DNA from: Nitrospira sp.
GTDB taxonomy: Bacteria > Nitrospirota > Nitrospiria > Nitrospirales > Nitrospiraceae
DNA length: 38,077 bases
Reading direction: 5' to 3'
Assembly (NCBI GenBank): GCA_013140455.1
Contig: JABFSU010000064.1
Coordinates: forward strand, 1 to 38,077
Positions 24,595 to 31,533 of the stretch are shown here, piece after piece. Both the position numbers and the translations under genes were made by a program. The notes beneath the pieces were generated by a model. It saw nothing but the letters and a program-made list of their open reading frames with translations. It was not told where the DNA came from and ran no database searches. Positions within the stretch are counted from its first letter, which is position 1. Each line of letters begins with the position of its first letter.

Positions 24595-25344
24595 ATGAAA
24601 CAACACACAGGACTGTTCTTCTTGTTGGCCCTTCTCTTGTTGTTTGAGTCATCCTGTTCAGGGCTCCCTTCACAAAGAAAGCCGGTTGAGTTCTCACGGA
24701 AAGATGCGCCACCGATTCAATGCTTTGAACCGCCTCCAGATGTTATTGCCAGAAGCAATACCGCATACCTTGATCTTACGGCTAAACGACTCGGAGCCGT
24801 GTTGCAGGGAACAGGAGGGGTTGGATTGGACGTAGAAAGGATTAGGCAGGAGTTACCTCCGGCAGTTTCCATCTTTGAGGTTATTGAGTTTCGGATCTGC
24901 ACTCAGTATGGGAATGGAGTTTTATCCAAGGAAGAATATCACGCATTCACTAAGCAGATTATTCCTGCATACAAAAATGATCCACCTCACGGACAGAGCG
25001 CTATCGGTTTTCTTAGGCCCTTTAACGAATCTCCACAGCCAATAGAAGTCGCATGCGGACCTTCGTTCACGACGAAGAGACCTGCTGCACAATTTGTTTC
25101 CCAGTGGGCAGCAAACATACGGCGATTGCGCACGGAAAGGAATGTCCACGACCTGCAGAACCTTATCGAAGTCCAGGGGCGCATACCCGTTGGACTTACT
25201 GGCAAAGACGTGATTCAAGAAGCCCAATTTACTCTGAGTTGCATGGCGGAAAAAGGCGAGTTGCAAATAGAGAAACTTGGTACTTCTGGCAAATATCATG
25301 GCGAGGAGTTTGAGAATCAAAGAATTATCTTTGGAGACCGATGA
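24595..25344 (+). CDS. Lipoprotein of unknown function (island)
   Basis: A 249-residue predicted lipoprotein. The signal (GLFFLLALLLLFESSCSG) ends with a lipobox-like SSC. The mature part has cysteines in IQCFEPPPD, EFRICTQYG, EVACGPSF and LSCMAEK, possibly two disulfides. The helical middle (AYLDLTAKRLGAVLQGTGGV) and LSKEEYHAFTKQIIPAY show no known motif. It follows the membrane protein gene by 153 bases but has its own promoter B. Genes of this kind in islands are often envelope-acting, but nothing specific can be claimed. Confidence 0.7.
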   Translation: MKQHTGLFFLLALLLLFESSCSGLPSQRKPVEFSRKDAPPIQCFEPPPDVIARSNTAYLDLTAKRLGAVLQGTGGVGLDVERIRQELPPAVSIFEVIEFRICTQYGNGVLSKEEYHAFTKQIIPAYKNDPPHGQSAIGFLRPFNESPQPIEVACGPSFTTKRPAAQFVSQWAANIRRLRTERNVHDLQNLIEVQGRIPVGLTGKDVIQEAQFTLSCMAEKGELQIEKLGTSGKYHGEEFENQRIIFGDR

Positions 25345-25435
25345 CGGCAATCGGCGTATTGAAATTGCCGTGAACTAGGCCGAAACCATTTCCCTCAATA
25401 CCATCTATGGTCCTTGTATCTTTTTCGTTTACTTC

Positions 25436-25451
25436 GTATCGATCCTGATAC
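25436..25451. repeat. Inverted repeat upstream of promoter C
   Basis: GTATCGATCCTGATAC has 5-base perfect arms and matches the repeat at 24474-24489 in 13 of 16 positions. The following bases (CAAGC and CACA) are shared as well. It lies farther from its promoter (about 110 bases) than the first copy does. Confidence 0.45.
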
Positions 25452-25559
25452 AAGCCCACACCACACCCAACCGTTTCTTCGTGCAATCTCCCTGATTCTC
25501 CATTGTGGCGGCCACAACTGGTTCCTGATCCGCGAAGTCGGCATGGCCCCTATCTGCTC

Positions 25560-25588
25560 TTGCGCCTCCTTCGGCATCCTCCTAGAAT
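25560..25588 (+). promoter_or_regulatory. Island promoter C
   Basis: TTGCGC (25560-25565), 17 bases, TAGAAT (25583-25588). It differs from promoters A and B by one base in each box and shares an upstream ATGGCCC with promoter B. Confidence 0.55.
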
Positions 25589-25730
25589 GGCCGGCAAGCG
25601 AGGCGTTCATGTCCTTCATCGTTTATTACTGCCTATGCTCCCCTTTGCAACGCGTCGTCATTTACCACGCCAGAGCAATTGAAAGTTCTGGAATTGTGCG
25701 TGATATCTCACTTCCCGGCTTGCGGTTCAC

Positions 25731-26792
25731 ATGACTTTGATCGCGGGCTTTCCAGCCTATGGTACACCAGTTCTTATCGGTGACTTCCTAACTTCAACTG
25801 ATGCAGGCCCAAGTGGTCACTCGAAGAAGGTCTTGCTCATCAGTGATAACTTTGCGCTTGCATGGACCGGGCATTGGATTGCTGCCAACTCCGTGATTCG
25901 TTCACTCCAATCTTCTCTTGACGTCTCTCACGTTACCCTTGATTCCGTAACAGCGGTTCTCACGGACCCAGAGACATCCGATCTTGGGTCCGGCATTAAC
26001 GTACAGTTAGTCGGTTGGGTCGCAGACGCTCGCGGCAATCATTGCTTCTTCTGGGATAGCGGTAAACCAATGGAGCTCTCACTGGAGGCCCCACGTTACG
26101 CTGGATCAGGAGCAAAAACAGCACTCCACATTGCTGGCACTCATGGTTTGTATCATCGCTCCCCTCCTGACGAGCATGACCCTCACCAGGTTAGCAGGGG
26201 AGCCCTTGGAGTTACGTCTCGACTAATGAGCTATGAAATGTGGGGGCCATCCACAAAACAATGGGGATTTGGCCATGCATACGAAATCCTGCGATTGGTG
26301 GATGGGAGGCGTTTCGAATATTTAGATGACACTCTTTACCTGCCAATCGGTATCGAACTTGATGAACACGGGCGCTATCTCCGTTCCAAGTTCGGCACAG
26401 CATTCTTCAAGTATCAAGCTCATGGCAACTGTAGCATCATACATGTCCATAACCCCACTACCTCAAACCAAGAAGTAGACATTATTACACCGCCTGGCCG
26501 TGAGCCCGCTCAAGCAGAAGAGGTTACGCGAGATCTGAGTCAGCGCATTAGCAATGAAGGATACTCCTATCCTTTCGAATCCGCCTTCTACTGCCACATC
26601 TACCAATTGAAAAGTCCCAACTTTGTCAGTCCGCAGTTTTTTTCTGTGATCCCAAAGGAAGAAGTCGGTTTTCCTGGCTATGGAGTCAAGGTTGATATCG
26701 GAAAAGAAGCAATTTCCGTAGAGATTAAACGTGAGTGGGCTGAGTGGTCCTACAAAACTATCTTCGAGGCCGAAAGTAATTCCAAGTCGTGA
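25731..26792 (+). CDS. Putative Ntn-hydrolase (proteasome beta/HslV-like) protein
   Basis: A 353-residue protein whose first 60 residues follow the proteasome/HslV pattern. It begins MTLIAGFP, so Met removal exposes Thr. Counting that Thr as 1, an Asp falls at position 17 (IGD) and a Lys pair at 31-32 (KKVLLISDN), next to the proteasome catalytic Asp17 and Lys33. ALAWTGHWIAANSVIRSL then matches the glycine turn and helix. No propeptide is needed. The C-terminal half is unfamiliar (HVHNPTTSNQEVDIITPPGR). It could be a peptidase or amidase. Activity is inference; the fold assignment is moderately supported. Confidence 0.65.
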   Translation: MTLIAGFPAYGTPVLIGDFLTSTDAGPSGHSKKVLLISDNFALAWTGHWIAANSVIRSLQSSLDVSHVTLDSVTAVLTDPETSDLGSGINVQLVGWVADARGNHCFFWDSGKPMELSLEAPRYAGSGAKTALHIAGTHGLYHRSPPDEHDPHQVSRGALGVTSRLMSYEMWGPSTKQWGFGHAYEILRLVDGRRFEYLDDTLYLPIGIELDEHGRYLRSKFGTAFFKYQAHGNCSIIHVHNPTTSNQEVDIITPPGREPAQAEEVTRDLSQRISNEGYSYPFESAFYCHIYQLKSPNFVSPQFFSVIPKEEVGFPGYGVKVDIGKEAISVEIKREWAEWSYKTIFEAESNSKS

Positions 26793-27266
26793 CTTTAATG
26801 TACCAGCTTGACTGAGTTGAGAACCATGCCAGTGGCCACTCCTCAAGAATGGCTGGTGCGCTGGTTGTACTAAAATCTACGCCAAGGAACAGCGTTCTTG
26901 AAACGCTAGAGGTGATAGCACGACTAAAGAAACGAGGGCTGTGGATTGATCCGCCTGCATTGACACCGCGAGCTTGGCGGAAGCGGAAATAGCACTAGGC
27001 GGCAGATTTATCTTTTGGCGTTCACGTCCTTGGAGTTGGGCCTTATAGCTCTCAGTGGAACACGGATTGTCGGGCTAAGATAATATTTCTTCCGGTACAC
27101 CGCCACCAATCCTCTCTTCCAGTTATCAAGAATTCCCAATAGTTCTGTAGGTTCTAACTTCACACGAGAACGTCATTTCGATTTGGCTTCCGACCTGGAT
27201 CGATCAAACCAACCGGCCCGACCGTTCCGTCGTCATTCCGTCGATACCCCGGCGTCGATTGGATAA
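26793..27266. other. Right end of the island and flank
   Basis: No firm gene. A 47-codon frame (26849-26992) encodes a basic peptide with LETLEVIARLKKRGLWI, perhaps the tail of a lost gene. From about 27046 a weak tRNA-like stretch (TAGCTC) leads into the right repeat. After the repeat the sequence resembles, at about two thirds identity, the bases downstream of the tRNA at 21921-22030. Confidence 0.4.
27091..27111 (+). repeat. Right attachment-site repeat (attR)
   Basis: A copy of the tRNA 3' end (T stem to CCA plus three bases) with one mismatch to 21900-21920. It is the right border of the putative island. Confidence 0.8.
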
Positions 27267-28718
27267 TTACTGACTACTCTGTGTGCGTTTCAAATAGACG
27301 ACCGCTGCTCCGCCCCAGGGAGGAGTGAAAAAACAAAAGCCATTGCCCCGTACCTCGGCGGCATTTGTCGTCGTGCCATCGGCCGGATTGAAAAGCTGCA
27401 CACGATATTGGCCAGTCCATGAAGAGAGGTCAATATACTTTCTCTCCGCACTCGGCAAGTATATCAAGAACTCAGAGCCGTCGGGATTGTAGAGGCAATA
27501 GCCGGACTCGCAGATCGACGTGCCGGTTTCCGCAACCATGTCCAGAAGATTGGCAATGCGCGTGTTCGCCCAATCCAGCGTTTGCGCTTGTGCGGCGCGC
27601 ACGGCGGCCATCACGGGAGCTGATTCACGCTCGTTGAGGTAACCGAAATAGACCGCGCGCATGAAGTTGCGCCAGGGCACATCGGCCCCGATCGTGCCGC
27701 ACGTCAGTACGGCATGATCCGTGTCGTACCAGGCTATCGCCTTGCGGCCATCATTCGCCGGCGGATTGGCGTCGTAGTTAGTGCCATCACTGGTGCAGGT
27801 CGGCATCACAATATCAGGCCGCGGATTATTGAACAGATACTCATTATTGGTTCGCTGTCCGAAATCGTACGCGCTCTGCATCACGAGATGCCGCACGCTG
27901 TCCTGCTGCCCCTCACATTCACGGATCTGGTCCATCACGTGATCCTGCCAGTCCTCGGAGCCGCGCCTCTGCACCTCATTCGTCACCTCAAACATCACGT
28001 CCCCGATGTCCTTGAAGGTGTCCACGAATTTGCAAATGTATCCGTCTTGAAACGCCGTGACCCCCGGATCGGCCAGGGTCATGGTCTCTTCCACTTTGCC
28101 ATCCCCATTCATATCCGCATCGATTCCATTGGCATTGTTGCCCGCTTGATACGGATGGCCAATGGAATAGTCGTCGTATTCCAGATGACCGCTCGAAAAC
28201 AGCATGACCGACGGATAGACCCCCGCGGCCAAAGTCTCTTGAACTCGGCTCCGCATGCGATCGAAGTAGTCCTGACTGAATCGACTCAAGTCATAGATGC
28301 CGACCGTGACAGGAACGCCCGTGGTCCCGTCGGTCCGCGAGCCAATCCGAAGATACGGCAACTGATCGAGCAGTACACGAAGGTAGGTCCCGTCTTTGAA
28401 ATGAGCAGCCGACGACGATGCCCCCTGCTCCAATTGCCAGAGGCGCATGTGGTTCAGGCGAGCCCCCCTCACAGAAGCCAGAGCCGCCGTGAAGTCAGTT
28501 GTGACCGGGTCCGCACGCTGAATGTCTTGCAGCCCTCGAAATGTCGCATTGAATTGAAGACTCTCCTCAGGTCCTCCGCCAATACTGGAAAAGTAGACCG
28601 CCTTCCCCGTGACACTACTCACAATCCAACGCGGATTGGTCGTGGAGACCGAGAGACTTGCCTGTGCAGGCATGGCCAAGAGTAGTAGCCAAACCAATAC
28701 TCCCACTCTGATCATCAT
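27267..28718 (-). CDS. Secreted glycoside-hydrolase-like protein
   Basis: A 483-residue exported protein (signal VLVWLLLLAMPAQA). It resembles TIM-barrel glycoside hydrolases of the DUF4038 type: NHMRLWQLEQG near the N-terminus, then DVMFEVTNEVQRRG with the Asn-Glu pair expected at the acid/base position, and VLTCGTIGADVPWRNFMRAV. A C-terminal beta domain (GSEFLIYLPSAERKYIDLSS, then GQYRVQLFNPADG) fits the putative collagen-binding domain that often ends such enzymes. An inserted loop, DADMNGDGKVEE, matches an EF-hand/dockerin calcium loop. The substrate is unknown. It lies just outside the island and stands alone. Confidence 0.75.
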   Translation of the reverse strand: MMIRVGVLVWLLLLAMPAQASLSVSTTNPRWIVSSVTGKAVYFSSIGGGPEESLQFNATFRGLQDIQRADPVTTDFTAALASVRGARLNHMRLWQLEQGASSSAAHFKDGTYLRVLLDQLPYLRIGSRTDGTTGVPVTVGIYDLSRFSQDYFDRMRSRVQETLAAGVYPSVMLFSSGHLEYDDYSIGHPYQAGNNANGIDADMNGDGKVEETMTLADPGVTAFQDGYICKFVDTFKDIGDVMFEVTNEVQRRGSEDWQDHVMDQIRECEGQQDSVRHLVMQSAYDFGQRTNNEYLFNNPRPDIVMPTCTSDGTNYDANPPANDGRKAIAWYDTDHAVLTCGTIGADVPWRNFMRAVYFGYLNERESAPVMAAVRAAQAQTLDWANTRIANLLDMVAETGTSICESGYCLYNPDGSEFLIYLPSAERKYIDLSSWTGQYRVQLFNPADGTTTNAAEVRGNGFCFFTPPWGGAAVVYLKRTQSSQ

Positions 28719-29049
28719 GACTTTCTTAACTCCATGGCGAACGTCCCATGTATGTGAGCCTGGACCGGGGAACCGATGTAGAGGTCACTCTCTTTCCTGT
28801 ACTCACTCCAACTTCCTCTAAGCAGCAGGCACTCGCACCCCGGCGATCTCGCAACCCAACAACAGATCTCGGAGATCCGAGCCTTGGCGACACCTCTGCC
28901 AGCGATACTAGAGTTGCTCAGCAACCTGCCCTGTCCATCCGCTTGTCACTTCCAACAGCGTATCTTCACTCATACTGGACACCCTGCTTCAACGTCGTCC
29001 TCTGTTCTCCGCCTTTGCCGGAGATTCAGCGCCCCATATCTTACAGGCT
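28719..29049. other. Intergenic region, nothing recognised
   Basis: About 330 bases between the glycoside-hydrolase-like gene and the polymerase remnant. It should hold the promoter of the former. Open frames here have no ribosome binding site and no familiar content. Confidence 0.4.
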
Positions 29050-29297
29050 TCACTTTGCGCATTTCACACGCAAGGGAGCAAGCAACACTAAAACGGCCTT
29101 CTGAATCAATTTCACATAGGCGTCGATATCGGAGGCAATGGTGCCATCGCCTCCGGCCACGGCGCGCACGCGATCTTCAGGCAATGCCGCCTTGCTGACA
29201 CTGATCACGTAGTGAATCGTCTCTCCCGGCTGCACCGGCACCCCACGACGCTGGAGCTCTTTTGCCGCAATGTTGGTCTGTGTCGCATGGCGATAGT
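29050..29297 (-). pseudogene. C-terminal remnant of a family-B DNA polymerase
   Basis: About 80 codons up to the TGA at 29050-29052. HYRHATQTNIAAKELQRRG, then VPVQPGETIHYVIS, and later DIDAYVKLIQKAVL match the end of PolB/Pol II polymerases (the A-x-L-x-x-x-G, GxxIxYVI and D-x-x-Y elements). Palm and exonuclease parts are missing. It is joined out of frame, at about 29297, to the fragment before it, consistent with an internal deletion that removed most of the polymerase. Confidence 0.6.
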
Positions 29298-29431
29298 GCT
29301 CCGGCGGCAGAGTGACGCCGCGCTGCAGCGAACAATTCATCCAGCGCCTGCTGATCTTCCACCCGCAACGCGCGCCGGTATCGCCGCCAGGAGGCGATCT
29401 CTTGCTGCACTAGCTGAGTAAAGATCGTCAG
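29298..29431 (-). pseudogene. 5' fragment of a small conserved helical protein
   Basis: Starting near a CTG 16 bases after the RecA-like gene, the frame reads TIFTQLVQQEIASWRRYRRA, then LRVEDQQALDELFAAARRHS and AAGA. This has the look of a conserved helical protein found next to such RecA-like genes. Past about 29298 the frame loses sense as the polymerase remnant begins in another frame. The fragment is therefore probably truncated and fused. Confidence 0.5.
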
Positions 29432-29447
29432 TGTCCGTCCCGTGAAA

Positions 29448-30179
29448 CTACCGGGACTCCAATACCGTCTGCGCGACCTCCCATACCTGGCCGGCCTCTC
29501 GGCCATTCGGCTCTTCCTCAAGCCTAATGATCCCCTGGCCCTGCGCCTCGCCAACACGAATGACACGATCCGCCTGACCACAGAGTTGGTCGATGAACCG
29601 ATGCCGCGAAGACATGACCGCCGGGATCGGAGGACAGAGACACACAAGCACATAACCACGTTGAGCCATCCGACGCAGGTGCTGCATCATTCGACTAGCC
29701 AACCGCGCGGCTTCCAGAGACGGTACGGCCTCATCGTAAAATGTTTCAAACAGCCCGGAGATAATGGCGATTCTGGCCTGATACCGCATCAGCGCCTCCT
29801 CCAGGCAATCCGACACCAACCGCTCCATTTGATGACAGGTAAACGCGCGGGCGACATGAACCAGAGAAAGAATCTTTCGAGGAGCCTGGCGATGTGCTCT
29901 GGCCAATCGACCAATCACAAAGGGGTCGAACGTGTTGGCCCCGTCAAGGTACACCACCGGCTCTCCAACCAATGCACGATCCGCAGCCGCATGCAACCCG
30001 AGTCGCAACACCAACGGATGGCCATGCAATACCATCAAGCTGTGATCAGTTTGAAAAGGGATCTGCGCATGACGCAGCGTCAGGAGCCATTCACTGGGTG
30101 CATCGGTTCGTTGCCGACACGTCAGCGGATTATCCAGCCCATCAGGAAACAGCAATAGACTTGATGCAGTCGCCGGCAT
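29448..30179 (-). CDS. RecA-fold protein with degenerate Walker A
   Basis: A 243-residue RecA/Rad51-like core protein. The strand-loop VVYLDGANTFDPFVIGRLAR, then KILSLVHVARAFTCHQMERL and ISGLFETFYDEAVPSLEA, show the RecA-fold order with a Walker B-like YLDGAN. Where a P-loop GxxxxGKT should be, the sequence is HGHPLVLRLGL, with no Lys-Thr, so ATP binding is doubtful. The ATG at 30179 is chosen over an upstream start because CAGGGA precedes it. In related cassettes such proteins partner translesion polymerases (compare ImuA). It lies in the LexA-like operon; the polymerase downstream is a remnant. Confidence 0.65.
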   Translation of the reverse strand: MPATASSLLLFPDGLDNPLTCRQRTDAPSEWLLTLRHAQIPFQTDHSLMVLHGHPLVLRLGLHAAADRALVGEPVVYLDGANTFDPFVIGRLARAHRQAPRKILSLVHVARAFTCHQMERLVSDCLEEALMRYQARIAIISGLFETFYDEAVPSLEAARLASRMMQHLRRMAQRGYVLVCLCPPIPAVMSSRHRFIDQLCGQADRVIRVGEAQGQGIIRLEEEPNGREAGQVWEVAQTVLESR

Positions 30180-30195
30180 TTCCCTGTCCCCCCCG

Positions 30196-30381
30196 TTACC
30201 CGCAACAGCCCGCGCTAAATACCTGCCGTTGTCGATAGGCCTTCCAGCAGGTCGCACAGAGCTCCACCGTCGAATGAGTGGCAGTATCAACACCTGTTAT
30301 GATCAGACACTCGACAAAGTTACCGCAATCAGAGCACGCTATTCCGATTTGGCCCTTGCGCTCAGAGTCATGCACCACCAT
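30196..30381 (-). CDS. Small zinc-ribbon-like protein in the LexA operon
   Basis: A 61-residue protein with two Cys pairs (ACSDCGNF and LCATCWKAY) about 26 residues apart, the layout of a zinc ribbon, and a CC near the C-terminus. AAAGGTGG precedes the ATG. Its start overlaps the end of the preceding 80-residue gene by 14 bases, and it ends 16 bases before the RecA-like gene, so translation is probably coupled. Role unknown; DNA or protein binding is plausible. Confidence 0.7.
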   Translation of the reverse strand: MVVHDSERKGQIGIACSDCGNFVECLIITGVDTATHSTVELCATCWKAYRQRQVFSAGCCG

Positions 30382-30610
30382 GAGACACCACCTTTGTGTT
30401 AGGGCGCACGTTGCGATTACAGACCGTCGACATATATTCCTGTTCGGATCTGCTCCCCACTAGATTGCGCCACAACCTGACCGGCAAGGGCTCCGCCTTC
30501 GTATGTCCGAGTTCCCATCGCACTTCCCGAAGCTGCCCGTTCAGTGAATCAATCGTCCGTTCTAGAGAGACTAACCGCTCCGTCACCAGCGTTCGTCCAC
30601 TTGTCAGCAT
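30368..30610 (-). CDS. Small coiled-coil protein in the LexA operon
   Basis: An 80-residue protein. The ATG at 30610 has a strong AAGGAGG before it and is preferred to an in-frame start at 30640 that would overlap the LexA-like gene. Residues about 9-32 form a heptad-like helix (LVSLERTIDSLNGQLREVRW), followed by a basic region and a disordered tail. It begins 19 bases after the LexA-like stop. Function unknown. Confidence 0.7.
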   Translation of the reverse strand: MLTSGRTLVTERLVSLERTIDSLNGQLREVRWELGHTKAEPLPVRLWRNLVGSRSEQEYMSTVCNRNVRPNTKVVSHGGA

Positions 30611-30629
30611 GGTCTCCTCCTTGGTTGAA

Positions 30630-31175
30630 CTAAATCGCACAATGGCGAATCACGCCAATCAACAATCCTTCGATATGGAACTGATCGTTCGGCCCGACTA
30701 TGATCGGCTGCATCGCCGCATTGGCCGGATGCAGTTCGATGTGCGTCTCTTTCTTGAAATAGGTTTTGATCGTCGCTTCCTGATTCACCAGGGCAACGAC
30801 CGTTTGCCCGTTGCGGGCATGCTCCTGCTTGCGCACGATCACCAGATCACCGGGCAGAATCCCGTCCTCTTTCATCGACTCCCCTTTCACGCGAAGCGCA
30901 AAGGTATCGCCCCCGCGCAACATACTCGGCGGAACGTCGACGAGATCGGACTGCGGCACCGGCTCAATCGGAGATCCGGCTGCCACGATTCCCGCCATGG
31001 GAATTTCCGCTCGGCGCTGAAGCTGCTCTAACGCCACACGCACCATGCCGGGAATCCGTCGCATTCCGGCTTCGTACCGCGCCACCGACACACGGGTTGT
31101 GCTCAAGGCCTCAGCCAATTGCTGCTGCGTGAGCCCTAATCCTTCTCGAATCCGCTTCAGATCGTTCGATTTCAT
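30630..31175 (-). CDS. LexA-like repressor (XRE HTH plus S24 peptidase)
   Basis: A 181-residue self-cleaving repressor. The N-terminal DNA-binding domain (residues 5-50, REGLGLTQQQLAEALSTTRV) is the XRE/phage-repressor type, not the winged helix of canonical LexA. The C-terminal S24 part has the cleavage site Ala66-Gly67 (IVAAGSP), nucleophile Ser100 (VKGESMKEDG) and base Lys137 (ATIKTY). RecA-stimulated self-cleavage would relieve repression after DNA damage. The gene leads an operon of small proteins and a RecA-fold protein. A perfect palindrome lies three bases before the ATG, and no Shine-Dalgarno is present, so autoregulation and leaderless translation are likely. Confidence 0.92.
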   Translation of the reverse strand: MKSNDLKRIREGLGLTQQQLAEALSTTRVSVARYEAGMRRIPGMVRVALEQLQRRAEIPMAGIVAAGSPIEPVPQSDLVDVPPSMLRGGDTFALRVKGESMKEDGILPGDLVIVRKQEHARNGQTVVALVNQEATIKTYFKKETHIELHPANAAMQPIIVGPNDQFHIEGLLIGVIRHCAI

Positions 31176-31177
31176 GA

Positions 31178-31194
31178 TGTAACCAATGGTTACA
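31178..31194. promoter_or_regulatory. Palindromic operator of the LexA-like gene
   Basis: TGTAACCAATGGTTACA is an inverted repeat with 7-base perfect arms around AAT. It covers the predicted -10 and ends two bases before the start codon, so bound repressor would block both promoter and start. No second copy was noticed in the window. Confidence 0.75.
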
Positions 31195-31215
31195 CAGAAG
31201 AATCGCCGCTGTCAA
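31187..31215 (-). promoter_or_regulatory. Promoter of the LexA-like operon
   Basis: On the minus strand TTGACA (31210-31215), a 17-base spacer and TAACCA (31187-31192). Transcription should begin about seven bases past the -10, almost at the ATG (31175), giving a very short or absent leader. Confidence 0.6.
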
Positions 31216-31533
31216 GCGGGAGAATCGCCATGATTTCCTCAGAAATTCGAGCATCCTGTGCATAACTCCCGCGCCAACGGCCGCAATAGGCGTAGGCCGC
31301 TACAGAATTTCAGGCTCTAATCCAGGATTGGATGATTTTCAGGACAAGTTGACCGAAAGGCCCAATATCTAGTGGTGGGCCGCCGTCAGGATTCAATGAC
31401 TAAAAACTAGGCAAGTTGTCAGCTGAATGGTGGATTCAAGCCCATCACGCGGCAAAGACACCGTTGTGAACAGAGTTATCCACAGAAGCTGGGGAGATCG
31501 ACGAGGAGGAGAAATGAGAGTGGACCAGTGCCG
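31216..31533. other. Intergenic region between LexA-like operon and mod operon end
   Basis: About 320 bases with no gene. It has one perfect DnaA-box sequence (TTATCCACA, 31476-31484) and one near match (TGTGCATAA, 31257-31265), too few for an origin. No terminator hairpin with a T run is seen after modC. Confidence 0.4.

Larger units (their letters stand above)
25345..25730 (+). other. Leader region of the Ntn-hydrolase-like gene
   Basis: About 385 bases with no supported gene; an open frame crosses it but has no codon pattern or start of note. It holds an inverted repeat (25436-25451) and promoter C (25560-25588), giving the next gene a long leader of about 135 bases. Confidence 0.4.
21921..27090. 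mobile_element. Putative tRNA-borne genomic island, integrase lost
   Basis: About 5.2 kb bounded by repeats of the tRNA 3' end. The content is accessory: a TacAT-type toxin-antitoxin, transposase debris, and three AT-richer genes of unknown or unusual type, all on the plus strand and served by related promoters. No integrase or excisionase frame is visible, so the element is probably a fixed remnant or was mobilised in trans. Confidence 0.7.

Noticed and set aside
23488-25590. Island repeats as integron attC sites with gene cassettes
   Set aside because: No paired RYYYAAC/GTTRRRY core sites at the gene boundaries; the shared elements fit promoter boxes with constant 17-base spacing instead.
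25414-25734. Open frame of 106 codons before the Ntn-hydrolase-like gene
   Set aside because: It spans the inverted repeat and promoter C, lacks a ribosome binding site and has no recognisable protein pattern.
27046-27107. Second tRNA gene or tRNA pseudogene at the right island border
   Set aside because: Only a TAGCTC motif and the repeated 3' end fit; D, anticodon and T stems do not pair, so beyond the attR copy a tRNA cannot be supported.
27714-28685. Long open frame antisense to the glycoside-hydrolase-like gene
   Set aside because: No start signal and biased His/Arg/Ile composition typical of a reverse-strand shadow.
31257-31484. DnaA-box-like sites (TGTGCATAA and TTATCCACA) suggesting an origin
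   Set aside because: Only one perfect and one imperfect box, no AT-rich unwinding region and no dnaA or dnaN nearby.
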